64,000 bases of DNA from positions 496,001 through 560,000 of the forward strand of contig JACJXZ010000005.1 in assembly GCA_020636375.1 (NCBI GenBank). Direction: 5' to 3'. The notes below the pieces were generated by a model. It saw only the letters and a list, made by a program, of their open reading frames with translations, was not told the origin of the DNA and did not search any database. This DNA comes from Lewinellaceae bacterium. Its GTDB lineage: Bacteria; Bacteroidota; Bacteroidia; Chitinophagales; Saprospiraceae. Within the stretch, counting starts at the first letter, position 1; each line of letters opens with the position of its first letter. The position numbers and the translations under genes were made by a program. Shown in pieces: positions 1 to 9,266 of the stretch.

Positions 1-37
1 ACGTTTGGCGCCTTGCCAGCGCACAAAATAACTTCCT

Positions 38-502
38 CTATTCTGTACCGTTTATTTCTGCGCAAGCCCTTAGTAACCGGAAACCCAGAAACGGCTGGCC
101 GAAACAGTTGTCCTCTAAAGCTGTGCCGTTTCCGTCCAGAATCAGGTACCGGACTGCGCCGCTGTTCATTTGTTCCGGGAACGCACTGAAATCAATAGTA
201 CCTTCATCATTCCGGATAATCATGCAAGGCGTCACTTTTACCGGAAAAATGACCGGCCCGAAGAGGAAGTTGCCAAAAAAACTCTCCTCTCCTATCCAAT
301 AGACATATTCACCTGGCTCAATACTTTCAGAAATATATTCGGAAACCCTGGCTTGCTGCAGGTAACCTTCCGGATCGTCCTGCCACTGCCCGGCGGACCG
401 CATGCCCAGGACATAGACGATGTTTACAAAAGCAAGATGGCATACAAATAAGGTAAAAGCCCAGTTACGGAATACCTGACCCGCAACTCTGGTCTTTTGC
501 AA
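38..502 (-). pseudogene. C-terminal remnant of a membrane protein
   Basis: An open frame of 154 codons with only a TTG as first possible start. It begins with one hydrophobic segment (around residues 13-34, WAFTLFVCHLAFVNIVYVLG) and continues as a soluble domain with no motif I can name. Just upstream on the same strand (about 503-565) another frame encodes a hydrophobic stretch (VLLFVAFILS), so the gene may have lost its 5' part or carry a frameshift. A multi-pass glycosyltransferase whose last membrane helix and soluble tail remain would fit the neighbouring polysaccharide genes, but that is a guess. It may instead be a small single-pass protein of unknown function. Confidence 0.4.
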
Positions 503-651
503 GATAAAATAAAGGCGACAAACAACAGGACTTTGTCCCAGTGCCGAAAAGCAGGATGTTGACCATATAGTTTCATGAATAGCCTCATTTGCAGCAATTG
601 AGGCGCTACTGCTTCAAATTCAAATTGCGCCCTACTCCGCAGAGCAAAATT

Positions 652-719
652 TCACGCACAGGCGCAGAGGACTGGAAAACAACGACTTGGCAAATTTGCG
701 CCTTTGCGCCTCTACGTGA
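652..719. repeat. inverted repeat with TCACG..AGGCGCA arms
   Basis: Imperfect arms of about 19 bp (TCACGCACAGGCGCAGAGG against TCACGTAGAGGCGCAAAGG) enclose about 30 bp. It lies between the membrane-protein remnant and the downstream end of the glycosyltransferase gene. Similar cgcagag-rich DNA occurs at 16.2-16.4 and 63.2-63.3 kb. Confidence 0.6.
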
Positions 720-758
720 GGATCCATCCCCTCGGGAGGTAAATTCAAAATCAAAGCA

Positions 759-1922
759 CTACCGCTTCATCAATTCAAACAATTGCTCCGCCAACCGGGC
801 GCTTGCCTTTTCCATCTCCAGATCGCCTTCATAATTCCCTATCCCCTTCCTGGCCTCCAGGAATCGCTCCTCATTGACCCATTGCACCAGCAAATCCGCC
901 AGTTGCTCTTCGTTCCTGTACCGCTCCACCCAGCCCTCCAAATCTCCCTCCAGGGGGTGGAAAGCGCTGCACAGGGCCGGCAGCCCGTAATAGACCATAT
1001 CCGAAACTGCGCCGGAAATGCCGGTGTGGCCCCAGTATTCCCGGACAAAACCCACCTTGTGCCATTCGCGAAACGGCAGGATCAGGAAGTCGGCCGCCAG
1101 CATGTGAGCCGCGTATTCCTCCTGGGATAACCACTGCGCAAAAGTTGTCAACCGGAAGCGATCGCACTCCAGCCGCCGCAGTTCGGCAAGCCCCTTTACG
1201 GGATTGGCCTTTCCCAACAACACCAGGTGGACAGGCCGGCGGAACCGGGCCCGGGCACCGGCCAGTGCCCGGGCGACGAGGGCGTAATCCCGCCCATTAT
1301 TGGTGACGACGCCGGGGATGACTACTTTTACTGCTTCCGACGATGCAACCGGAAGGTGCTTCCGGTAAGAAAAGGGAACCCAAAGCGCTTTTCCGGACGG
1401 CGGCACATGCCCCTTGTCCAGCGCTTCCGCCAGGATGCGCCTGCCGCCATATCCTACCGCCGCCACCTGTTGCAAAAGCAGGCGCTGCTGCCGGCGGCGG
1501 AACAGCAGCCACCGCAGGAGCCGGGCGAAATCCTTTGTGAAGGCAGCCGGAGTGCCGGCCGCCAGGCTCAGGTGGCGCAGCGGCGCGAACCAGTTGTTGC
1601 GGTTGTGTATGACCAGCACTACCGGGGGCTTCAGCTCCAACTCCAGCATCCACCCGTAGGGCGGCAACGCGGTTACCCAGAGGATGAGGCGGCAGGCGTT
1701 GAGCTGCTCCCGCTGCCGTCGAAAAAAAGCGGCCCTGTCCTTCGCCTCGAAGGTAAACCAGGCGACGCCCGCCGCTTCGCAGACCGCTGCCGGGGCGTGG
1801 GCATGGACGTAGGCTTGGGAAAAAATACATAGCTTTGTATCTGGTTGCCGGAGCAACAACTCGCAGAGGGGATAGAGGACTTCGGCGTGGTCGTGGGGTT
1901 CTATGAGGGCGATGGTTGGCAT
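759..1922 (-). CDS. GT-B type glycosyltransferase-like protein
   Basis: A 387-residue protein beginning MPTIALIEPHDHAEVLYPL; the frame is open 35 codons further upstream, but that stretch runs into repeat DNA, so the ATG at 1922 is preferred. The C-terminal half has the layout of GT4-like glycosyltransferases: a phosphate-loop-like segment (HLVLLGKANPVKGLAEL), then ADFLILPFREWHKVGF and SDMVYYGLPALCSAFHPLEG, in the place where the acceptor/nucleotide-sugar EX7E region normally lies. The N-terminal half is a Rossmann-like domain with VLVIHNRNNWFAP. It probably transfers a sugar during surface polysaccharide assembly in the cytoplasm. It is GC-rich, unlike the genes that follow. Substrate cannot be told. 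Confidence 0.65.
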   Translation of the reverse strand: MPTIALIEPHDHAEVLYPLCELLLRQPDTKLCIFSQAYVHAHAPAAVCEAAGVAWFTFEAKDRAAFFRRQREQLNACRLILWVTALPPYGWMLELELKPPVVLVIHNRNNWFAPLRHLSLAAGTPAAFTKDFARLLRWLLFRRRQQRLLLQQVAAVGYGGRRILAEALDKGHVPPSGKALWVPFSYRKHLPVASSEAVKVVIPGVVTNNGRDYALVARALAGARARFRRPVHLVLLGKANPVKGLAELRRLECDRFRLTTFAQWLSQEEYAAHMLAADFLILPFREWHKVGFVREYWGHTGISGAVSDMVYYGLPALCSAFHPLEGDLEGWVERYRNEEQLADLLVQWVNEERFLEARKGIGNYEGDLEMEKASARLAEQLFELMKR

Positions 1923-2024
1923 GGCAAGCGGGCGGATACATTTAGGTTTAGTATAACTTTTTCTCCAAACCAATAAATCGAAGAATGTTCGCGAGAGGCT
2001 GCAGCCTCGATGCGGCATAAATGG

Positions 2025-2040
2025 CAAGTCTCCAGACTTG
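2025..2040. repeat. dispersed palindrome CAAGTCTCCAGACTTG
   Basis: A perfect 7-bp-arm palindrome around CC. The inner core AGTCTCCAGACT recurs at 16046, four times at 22416-22552 and at 24156; a variant (GCCTCCAGAC) is at 24255. Here it sits at the point where GC-rich sequence gives way to the low-GC polysaccharide island. Confidence 0.7.
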
Positions 2041-2067
2041 CGTGAGCCGCCAAGAAGCTGGATTTAC

Positions 2068-2198
2068 GGGGTTGTGCAAAAAGGCCGAAAATAGACAGGA
2101 TTAACAAGATTAACAAGATGTAGCGGCTTGCGCCACAATGGCGTACATATCCTGATAATCTTGTCAATCCTGTCTAACTATACTTTTTTCACAACCCC
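2068..2198. repeat. 131-bp palindromic element
   Basis: The ends are GGGGTTGTG and CACAACCCC, and an inner pair of arms matches GACAGGATT(a/g)ACAAGATTA on both sides. The centre is about 25 bp. Together with 2025-2040 it fills the gene-free stretch 1923-2280 at the left edge of the low-GC island. No coding potential is seen. A small non-autonomous element or a transcribed hairpin are the main options. Confidence 0.7.
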
Positions 2199-2280
2199 AG
2201 GTTACACCGCATCGCGTCTTGCAGACGCTTGCGAACAACTCAATTTATCGATAAATAAAACATGTCCAGGCAGTTATATC

Positions 2281-3408
2281 TTAAGCTTCTTCCAGGATTT
2301 GCAAGAAACACTCCAACATTTTCCGATACCCAAACTTTTCCTCGACCTGCCGGCGCCCAGCTAAACTTTTCTCCCACCGAAGTTCGGGGTTATCTATACA
2401 CTCCTTTATGGCTCGTGCCAGGCTCTCCGGGTTTCCAGGCTCTGCCAACCAGCCGTAAGCTCCATCGCCCAAAACCTCCGGTATACCTCCTACATTGGTA
2501 GAAACCACAGGAATACCATAGTTCAACCCTTCGATATTAGCCACCCCCAGGCCTTCCCGCAGGGAAGGGATGCACAAAATGTCAGATGCCTGCATTTGCC
2601 GGAAGACCTGCTCCTGGCTTTGGTTCCCCAGGAAAGTATATTTAATGTTGTTGGCAGGAAGATAAAGCTTTTCGATTTGCGGCCGCCATTCTGACAAAGG
2701 GCCGATGATGATGAGCTCGAAGGAGAGTGGAGCTAACATGGCCAGGGCCTGGATTAGGTATTGAAGCCCCCCGACTCTGTAATCACTTTTGACATGTAGA
2801 ATTTTCAGGAAGCGCCCGGGTTTCATTTCTCTTTTTTGGATATTCCCTTCCTGAATATCGACGGCTTGATACATCGAAAAAGCTTTTGTTGGACTAGTCC
2901 CATAAACTGACAATATTTTCTCCTTCAGGTACTCTGAACAGGCAATGGTTTGGTCGGCACTCCAGGTAGCCAGCGCTTCGGCCGGTTTGTGGAGCAACCT
3001 GATCAACCACTTTCGGGACCAGTAAAAGCCCGAGAAGCTGGTACCCAGGTATTCATCGCTGTTGAGCATGCCAACTACTTTTACTTCCTTCGGCATTAAC
3101 CAGCCGCTCAACATCCCTAAAATGGCATCATTAAAAACCAGGACATCATACGCGTATTCGTTCCTTATTTTCAGAGCTGCCCGGTAATAAGACCACATTC
3201 TCAGAAATTTGCCGAGCGCATGGACGGGGCGGGGATAGTCAAGGGTAATTTTATATATTTTGCCTTCAACAGGTTTCTCTATTCCTTCCGTTAATATCCT
3301 GACTTCGTTGCCTGGAAAAAGGTGGTCTGTCCGCAAGAGGAACTGGGCGAACTTGGCCGGGCCGTGGGTAACTTGCTGAAAAGTGGGGGTACAGAGTAGA
3401 ATCTTCAT
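2281..3408 (-). CDS. GT4-family glycosyltransferase
   Basis: A 375-residue GT-B glycosyltransferase. The C-terminal domain shows the family hallmarks: KILHVKSDYRVGGLQYLIQA, then PSLREGLGVANIEGLNYG (the EX7E motif) and GIPVVSTNVGGIPEVL, with a typical ending of gapped helices. The N-terminal domain begins MKILLCTPTFQQVTHGPAKF. It should transfer a hexose from a nucleotide sugar onto a lipid-linked glycan. It overlaps the upstream GT2 gene by 4 bp (ATGA), so the two are translationally coupled. Low GC relative to flanking DNA suggests transfer with the rest of the polysaccharide cluster. Confidence 0.88.
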   Translation of the reverse strand: MKILLCTPTFQQVTHGPAKFAQFLLRTDHLFPGNEVRILTEGIEKPVEGKIYKITLDYPRPVHALGKFLRMWSYYRAALKIRNEYAYDVLVFNDAILGMLSGWLMPKEVKVVGMLNSDEYLGTSFSGFYWSRKWLIRLLHKPAEALATWSADQTIACSEYLKEKILSVYGTSPTKAFSMYQAVDIQEGNIQKREMKPGRFLKILHVKSDYRVGGLQYLIQALAMLAPLSFELIIIGPLSEWRPQIEKLYLPANNIKYTFLGNQSQEQVFRQMQASDILCIPSLREGLGVANIEGLNYGIPVVSTNVGGIPEVLGDGAYGWLAEPGNPESLARAIKECIDNPELRWEKSLAGRRQVEEKFGYRKMLECFLQILEEA

Positions 3409-4319
3409 AAGATTTTCAAAACCATCCCTGGCGACCTTGCCAGATGAATCAAAAATACTACCCCTTTGACAAATTTCCTCATTATTCGCACATGGGTATG
3501 CCGCCGGACCCAGGGATGGCAGTCCAGGTAGCTACGGATGAAATGAAGCTTGGCTTTCTTCGAAATAGGAGCTTGCAAAACCGGAACCCACCATTTTTTC
3601 AACATAATGAAACGGTAATGATTGGCTTCTTTTTGATTGTGAATCCGGTTTTTGTCATGGATTCCTATTTGGGCAACGGGGCTATCGATTTTTCCTGCTG
3701 CTAGATTGCAATGCAGGCATAACCGAAGTATCCAATCGGTGTCCTGAGTTTGCCGGAGGGTTTCATCGAAGTAACCGATTTTTTTAACAGCTTCTTTCCT
3801 TAAAGTTAAAGCGTCTAAATGAAACCATCCTCCCTCGCCGGTCAAAAAAGTTTCAAACAAATTATTTAAAGACCTGCCATTTTTTATGGTGACCAATGCC
3901 GATGATTTGTAATTTAGCCGGTAATTTTCCTTAGCAAAGGAAGAATAAAAATGATGAGCTGCGGCTTCATAAACACCCTCTACGTTCGGATGGCTATTCA
4001 GGATATGCTTAGCTGCCGTAAACCTGCCTTCAAGATAGAAGTCATCGGCATCCAAAAAAGCAATATAATCGAAATGTGCTTCTTTTATCCCGAGGTTCCG
4101 GCTGGCTCCTGCACCATGATTGCCAGCTTCCGGGTGGTGAAATAGTTTAACTCGCTTAAAGTTGTCGCGCAGTTCTTCACAGATTTGCAGTGATTTATCA
4201 GTAGAACCATCTTCCACCAATATTACTTCGCCTGTCTCTCTTTGGTGCAGGGCAGATAAAACAGCTCTCTTTATAAAGGGAGCTGCATTAAAACACGGGA
4301 TGACAACAGAAACCAGCAT
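3405..4319 (-). CDS. GT2-family glycosyltransferase
   Basis: A 304-residue GT-A enzyme. Visible family features: MLVSVVIPCFNAAPFIKRAV at the N-terminus, then VILVEDGSTDKS (first aspartate motif) and YIAFLDADDFYLEGR with the DxD metal site. A GEGGWFHLDALTLRK segment and QTQDTDWILRL follow, the latter in the usual position of the catalytic base region (ED/QDxDW). It likely adds a sugar to a growing surface polysaccharide at the inner membrane. First gene of a two-gene unit with the GT4 gene downstream (4-bp overlap). Confidence 0.88.
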   Translation of the reverse strand: MLVSVVIPCFNAAPFIKRAVLSALHQRETGEVILVEDGSTDKSLQICEELRDNFKRVKLFHHPEAGNHGAGASRNLGIKEAHFDYIAFLDADDFYLEGRFTAAKHILNSHPNVEGVYEAAAHHFYSSFAKENYRLNYKSSALVTIKNGRSLNNLFETFLTGEGGWFHLDALTLRKEAVKKIGYFDETLRQTQDTDWILRLCLHCNLAAGKIDSPVAQIGIHDKNRIHNQKEANHYRFIMLKKWWVPVLQAPISKKAKLHFIRSYLDCHPWVRRHTHVRIMRKFVKGVVFLIHLARSPGMVLKIL

Positions 4320-4392
4320 TTTTCAGACTTCTACCATAATCACTTTCAAATAATCAATACCTTGGGCCATACAATTCTACAAACCGTTCAAA

Positions 4393-5196
4393 ATGCCATT
4401 TAGCAAGGCTGTAAAATACATAAAGTTCTTTATTCCCTCTTTCCTGAGAAAAAGGATTCGCCTCCTGGCCCTTAGCGGCGACGAAGTCCATTGCCCAATA
4501 TGCAGGGGAAATTATCTGACGTTTCTCCCCTTCGGCCTGGAAAAGCGCCCCAATGCCCTGTGCCCCAATTGCGGTTCGCTGGAGCGGCATAGATTTTTGT
4601 GGCTATGCCTTAACAAAAAACAACTGCTTTCCGGCCGGATGCGGATGCTTCATATAGCGCCGGAAGCGATGTTCTTTGCAAAGTTCAGGAACAATAACGA
4701 CATAGAGTACCACCCTATTGATAAATCCCCCGAAAACTATCCCGAAGGCACCCGGCAAATGGACCTTACGGACCTTCAATACGAAGCCAACTCCTTCGAC
4801 GGCATCATCTGTAGCCATGTGCTTGAACATATACCCGATGACAAGAAAGCAATGGAGGAACTGTTCCGGGTATTGAAGCCAGGCGGATGGGCCGCCCTGC
4901 AGGTGCCCCTGGACGAAAAAAGAGGACAAACTTATGAAGATTGGTCTATTACCACCCCGGAAGAGAGGGAGAAAGCGTTCGGGCAGTGGGATCATGTGCG
5001 GGTGTATGGGAGGGATTTTGGGGATAGGCTGCGGGGGGTGGGGTTCGTGGTGACGGTGGAGTCTTCTGAGAGGGAGTTTGGGGGGGATGAGAGGTTTAGG
5101 TTTGGACTAGGGAAGGAAAGCATTTTTTCCTGCGAAAAAAAGCCCACTCCTCAAAGGAAACCAAAGCCTTTCCTGGATGTTTTCATTTTCCTTTAA
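4393..5196 (+). CDS. class I SAM-dependent methyltransferase with Zn-ribbon-like N-terminus
   Basis: A 267-residue protein. Near residues 35-65 are CPICRG and CPNCGSLERH, two CxxC pairs suggesting a small zinc ribbon. A methyltransferase-11-like fold follows: MLHIAPE in place of motif I, then SFDGIICSHVLEHIPDD (motif II/post-I) and FRVLKPGGWAALQVPL (motif III). This arrangement is common in polysaccharide clusters of diverse bacteria. It is transcribed against its neighbours and overlaps the 3' end of the flippase gene by 14 bp (convergent). Target of methylation unknown. Confidence 0.82.
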   Translation: MPFSKAVKYIKFFIPSFLRKRIRLLALSGDEVHCPICRGNYLTFLPFGLEKRPNALCPNCGSLERHRFLWLCLNKKQLLSGRMRMLHIAPEAMFFAKFRNNNDIEYHPIDKSPENYPEGTRQMDLTDLQYEANSFDGIICSHVLEHIPDDKKAMEELFRVLKPGGWAALQVPLDEKRGQTYEDWSITTPEEREKAFGQWDHVRVYGRDFGDRLRGVGFVVTVESSEREFGGDERFRFGLGKESIFSCEKKPTPQRKPKPFLDVFIFL

Positions 5197-6634
5197 GAGA
5201 ATATAAGTTCAGCAATTCTTTGAGAAATATTTTATTCCATTTACGAGAAATGAATAAATAAGCAACAGTTCCACAAAAAAACGTAGAAATCGATTCAAAA
5301 AACATATTTATGGGCAATAAGCGTAAGAGCACTTTACTTATTCCAAAGGCTAAGGAACTCAATAAAAGAGGCAACAGTATGGCGCATAGAAAATTCTTGA
5401 AAGGTACAATAGCAGCTTTTTTCAGTAAAACTTGATAGGCTATGAAAATCATAATACTGTGAAAACCGATCATACACCAAAGTAAAAAAACTATTCCTTT
5501 TGCGGCGCCCCAAGTCAAAAACAAGGGAAAAACAAGAAAAGCAACGAGGTTGTAGTAAAAACTTCGATGGACTTGTCCTGTAGCAACAATTAATGTTCCT
5601 ATTGGGTTTTGAATTGTATATATCATGTAATAAATGCAAAATAGAATAAAAAGACTGTTGTTGACTGGATTCATCCAGTTTTCTGAAAGCAAATAGGGAA
5701 TCAAAACGTTACTCGAAAGAGCCAAATATATATAAATAGGGAAATTAATTGAAGCAAGGTACAGTATTTGCCTGATATATAAGTTGCCAGCTTTTCCGGA
5801 ATCCTTCTGTACTCTAGCCAAAACAGGCAGGGACACCCTGGTGACAATTGGATTAATCAGTTGCATAGGGCGTCCAAGCAACCGTTTCAAAACATCGTAA
5901 ACTCCTAGTATTTCCGCTCCCAACAGCTTGCCTATTATCAAAGTATCAAATTGAGTGTTAATTGTATTGATAATTCGCTCGCCGGTTTGAAACAATCCAA
6001 ACTTAAGATGCTCTCTTACCTCAGAAACATTCAGATAAATGCTTGGAATAAAGTGCTTTCTACCAACAATCAACATTAATAGCATATTAATTATGGTTCT
6101 AGTCACTAATCCTAATACAAGAGCATAAATACCAAAGCCAGCTATTGCAAGGCTTGTCACGACAATAAACGAGAAGGTTGTCACAATAATCTGAATTTTC
6201 GAAAGGATTCGAAATTTCATTTCTGCATATAGCATTGCCTGATATAAATGGATAAAACCATTAGTGAAAAAGGCAAATGACGTGATGGCTACAACTAGCG
6301 TCAACTCGCCCTCATTAAAGAAAAAAGCAAAGGACGGAGACGCTACAGAGAAGATTACTGTAAGCAAGCAACCGATTATTACATATGACCAATAAAGAGA
6401 AGATAATTTATCATGATCTTTTTCTTGCTTATGAATAATGCTGTTACCCAAACCCAAATCAGAGAAAACTCCTCCCAAAGAAAGTATAGTATGGGTCATA
6501 GCCATAAGCCCTAAATCTGCTTGCTCAACATACCGCACTACAATTATCAGCTGAAGAATACCAACCATTGTTAAAAATGCCTTCTCGACAATAGACCACC
6601 GCAGCCCTCTAAAAGATATTTCCCTTAGGCTCAT
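5183..6634 (-). CDS. polysaccharide flippase, Wzx/MATE-like (oligosaccharide flippase family)
   Basis: A strongly hydrophobic protein of 483 residues with about 12-14 predicted membrane spans, starting MSLREISFRGLRWSIVEKAF, the usual opening of the RfbX/Wzx polysaccharide transporter family. It should flip lipid-linked repeat units across the inner membrane. The frame is open to a TTG at 6652, but the ATG at 6634 overlaps the stop of the upstream methyltransferase by 4 bp and is the likely start. Low GC, consistent with the rest of the cluster. Confidence 0.88.
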   Translation of the reverse strand: MSLREISFRGLRWSIVEKAFLTMVGILQLIIVVRYVEQADLGLMAMTHTILSLGGVFSDLGLGNSIIHKQEKDHDKLSSLYWSYVIIGCLLTVIFSVASPSFAFFFNEGELTLVVAITSFAFFTNGFIHLYQAMLYAEMKFRILSKIQIIVTTFSFIVVTSLAIAGFGIYALVLGLVTRTIINMLLMLIVGRKHFIPSIYLNVSEVREHLKFGLFQTGERIINTINTQFDTLIIGKLLGAEILGVYDVLKRLLGRPMQLINPIVTRVSLPVLARVQKDSGKAGNLYIRQILYLASINFPIYIYLALSSNVLIPYLLSENWMNPVNNSLFILFCIYYMIYTIQNPIGTLIVATGQVHRSFYYNLVAFLVFPLFLTWGAAKGIVFLLWCMIGFHSIMIFIAYQVLLKKAAIVPFKNFLCAILLPLLLSSLAFGISKVLLRLLPINMFFESISTFFCGTVAYLFISRKWNKIFLKELLNLYSLKGK

Positions 6635-7362
6635 ACTACTCTTTTTTCCCAAAGGCTCACTGAAAGGTTTGTTGGAGATGGATTCCTCTGAAAATAGTCA
6701 GCCAAAAATAGAGGAATGACGAGGATATTGTATCCTGCCTTCGGAATTCTATCAGGGAGGAAAGGACGATTTAAAAAATTATATAATGGGAAAATTTTCT
6801 TAACATGGAATCCTTTAGATGACAAAATTTGTTCATACATCCCCAGGGGCCTGAACCTCACATGAGGTGCTGGAGAAAAAGCAGACGGAGAATTAAATAA
6901 GTCATTACAAATGAACAATCCTCCTTCTTTCAATCCATTAGAAACATTTACAAGAAACCGAATGAATGCTTCTTCATCTACCTGATGATAAATTACATCC
7001 CAGGCGTTTATAACATCATAAAGTTTTCCAGGCCAATAGGTGGGCGAACTGAAATCATTATGTTCAAAATGAACCTTTGGATATTTCTTCCTTAATTTAC
7101 TCACTGCAGTTTGACTAATATCTATGCCCGATATCCTGGCTTCTCTGCTTAAATACCAGTCAATAAAAAAACCTGTGCCTGTTCCCACATCAAGCACAAT
7201 CTTATCGTGCAAGTTTTCTCTCCTTAACACCTGAGATAAAACCACTTCCTTTCTTTTGTAAAGCCAGTAGTTATAAAACTGCCCAAATGCCTGGTGCCCA
7301 ACGCCTCTTAAATTAAAATTCCTTGAAAGCCTTTTTTCCCAGTAATACTCAGGGTTATACAT
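6631..7362 (-). CDS. class I SAM-dependent methyltransferase
   Basis: About 243 residues. Motif I is clear (VLDVGTGTGFFIDWYL), followed by ISGIDISQTAV, then YDVINAWDVIYHQVDEE and LKEGGLFICNDLF. It belongs to the methyltransferase-11/25 group often found in O-antigen and exopolysaccharide loci, where it may methylate a sugar or the chain end. The ATG at 7362 is chosen over the TTG at 7368. It lies 9 bp after the preceding methyltransferase gene and overlaps the flippase by 4 bp, forming an operon 8055 to 5183. Confidence 0.85.
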   Translation of the reverse strand: MYNPEYYWEKRLSRNFNLRGVGHQAFGQFYNYWLYKRKEVVLSQVLRRENLHDKIVLDVGTGTGFFIDWYLSREARISGIDISQTAVSKLRKKYPKVHFEHNDFSSPTYWPGKLYDVINAWDVIYHQVDEEAFIRFLVNVSNGLKEGGLFICNDLFNSPSAFSPAPHVRFRPLGMYEQILSSKGFHVKKIFPLYNFLNRPFLPDRIPKAGYNILVIPLFLADYFQRNPSPTNLSVSLWEKRVV

Positions 7363-7371
7363 AAACAAAAA

Positions 7372-8055
7372 TTAAAATATCTCTTTGATGGCAAAACTCG
7401 GATTTGAATTTAACTCCATAGTTAAATAAATGATTTCCCAATCGTATTTCACACAGAACTCATACACAGATTCTATAACCCCATACCTGACCATACCTGA
7501 CCAATTGCCTTTTATAAAATCATGCCCTGCTATGAATCCACCTTTCCGGACTTTCTTCCTGTAAAGTTCCAGCTCCGCCAAAGTCGTGTGGTAAGAGTGA
7601 TCCGTATCGATATAAACCCAGTCAAAATAAGAATCCGGAAATAATTCTCCAACCTTAAGGGAATGACCTGTATGAATTTCCACCCTTCCGTTCTCAACTT
7701 CTTTCTGTAAGGTCCTTTCCAATTTTCTTCTTAAGTTTATAGAGTACCTTTCACTGTCCCAGGTATCTATCAGGTGTAATTTCTCAGGGAGTGCCTGCTT
7801 AGAAATAACCTGGCTAAAATTTCCATCCGCAACCCCTAGCTCGGCCACTATTCCTCCTTTTGGAAGTAGTCCGGCTAATGAATTCCTATTGGTAACTGCC
7901 TTAAGGTTTTTTATATGTTTTTCCGACAGTTCATACTTTGGGAGAGTTTCTTCGATTTCTGCTAACTTCAGGATATAATTTTCTTTAATCTTTCTGTTAA
8001 CGAAATAACGAAGATATTTTGGGGTTAAGAATTTTATCAGGTCATGGAATATCAT
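7372..8055 (-). CDS. class I SAM-dependent methyltransferase (Methyltransf_24-like)
   Basis: About 227 residues. GGIVAELGVADGNFSQVI is motif I, LHLIDTWD the acidic loop end, and YFDWVYIDTDHSYHTTLAEL the motif typical of Methyltransf_24/cephalosporin-hydroxylase-like proteins, followed by VRKGGFIAGHDF. Such enzymes usually methylate sugars or small molecules. The ATG at 8055 is preferred to a TTG at 8076. It is divergent from the next glycosyltransferase gene with only 32 bp between the start codons. First gene of the methyltransferase-methyltransferase-flippase operon. Confidence 0.83.
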   Translation of the reverse strand: MIFHDLIKFLTPKYLRYFVNRKIKENYILKLAEIEETLPKYELSEKHIKNLKAVTNRNSLAGLLPKGGIVAELGVADGNFSQVISKQALPEKLHLIDTWDSERYSINLRRKLERTLQKEVENGRVEIHTGHSLKVGELFPDSYFDWVYIDTDHSYHTTLAELELYRKKVRKGGFIAGHDFIKGNWSGMVRYGVIESVYEFCVKYDWEIIYLTMELNSNPSFAIKEIF

Positions 8056-8087
8056 AAAAAATTGAGTTTCAAACAAAATTCAACTTA

Positions 8088-9248
8088 ATGAAAAATTTAA
8101 GAGTACTCATTTTCACAGAATCATTTGCACCTCATACGCAGACGTTTGTATACAATGACGCAGTTGGTTTAAGCAAAAACAATCAGGTAATGGTAGCCTG
8201 TCTTGAACGCCAAAATACAGAAAAGTTCCCTTTTGAAAATGTAAAAGTGCTAGAGTATAAAAGAAACTGGCTAAGTCAGAAACTATGGAGCAGGCTATAT
8301 TTATATGACCTGAAAATGAGCTATAAAAACCGAAAGTTTACCAAACAGCTATCGTTTATAACTCAAACATTCAAGCCGGATATTATCCACTGCCACTTTG
8401 GACCAGAATCCTTGATGATATTCGACAACCTCGAAGGATTGAACATACCTGTAATTGTGAACCTTCATGGCTATGACGCATCATCACTGGTCCAAAAATC
8501 AAAAATATATTCACATCGGCTAAAAAAACTTTTCCAGGCTTCAAATATCTTCCCTACTGCTACTTCTAAATCTTTATTAGACCACCTCAATACAAAAGGT
8601 ATTATCTCTGAAAACAGCCGACCGATTTATTCAGGAGTAGATACTGAATTCTTCAAAAGGGTTCAACCACAACCTAAAGGAGTTCCCTTTATTTTTCTAC
8701 AAGTAGCCGGACTTCGAGAGAAAAAGGGGCATATTTACACTTTGAAGGCATTTAAAAAATTTTTAAGCGTATGTGGTAAAGATTCCTCTGTGCTGATCTT
8801 TGTTGGGAGCGGTGAGAGAGAACCAGAATTGAAATCCTTATGTGAAAAGCTCGGGATAAAATCTCAGGTGTTTTTTGAAGGTTGGGCTTCTCCTGAGCAA
8901 GTTAAGTTATATATGGAAAAAGCAAACTGCTTCATTCACCCCAGCATCACTCCTTTTAGCGGAGATATGGAAAGTACTACAATAGCGATTATGGAAGCCA
9001 TGTCCATGGAGCTACCAATAATCGCTACATATCACTCTGGCATACCAGAGATTGTTGAAAATGAAAAACATGGAATACTTGTGGAAGAAAAAAATGTCAG
9101 CCAATATGTTAGCGCTATGCAACGCATTCTAGATTGGGAGCTTCAGCCGCAGAATCGTCAGCAAATAATTGATAATTTTAGTCAAAAAAAACGAATAAAG
9201 GAACTCCAGGCATTCTACGAATATGCTATCGAAAAAATAAACCCTTAG
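8088..9248 (+). CDS. GT4-family glycosyltransferase
   Basis: A 386-residue GT-B enzyme close in layout to colanic-acid/exopolysaccharide glycosyltransferases: PDIIHCHFGPESL and VNLHGYDASSLVQ in the N-terminal domain, PIYSGVDTEFF at the linker, LQVAGLREKKGHIYTLKAF at the start of the C-terminal domain, then MESTTIAIMEAMSMELPII (EX7E region) and SGIPEIVENEKHGILVEE. Low GC. It ends 18 bp before the end of the PorU-like gene, which is convergent. Confidence 0.88.
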   Translation: MKNLRVLIFTESFAPHTQTFVYNDAVGLSKNNQVMVACLERQNTEKFPFENVKVLEYKRNWLSQKLWSRLYLYDLKMSYKNRKFTKQLSFITQTFKPDIIHCHFGPESLMIFDNLEGLNIPVIVNLHGYDASSLVQKSKIYSHRLKKLFQASNIFPTATSKSLLDHLNTKGIISENSRPIYSGVDTEFFKRVQPQPKGVPFIFLQVAGLREKKGHIYTLKAFKKFLSVCGKDSSVLIFVGSGEREPELKSLCEKLGIKSQVFFEGWASPEQVKLYMEKANCFIHPSITPFSGDMESTTIAIMEAMSMELPIIATYHSGIPEIVENEKHGILVEEKNVSQYVSAMQRILDWELQPQNRQQIIDNFSQKKRIKELQAFYEYAIEKINP

Positions 9249-9266
9249 AAAAAATGGTTGCAAGCC

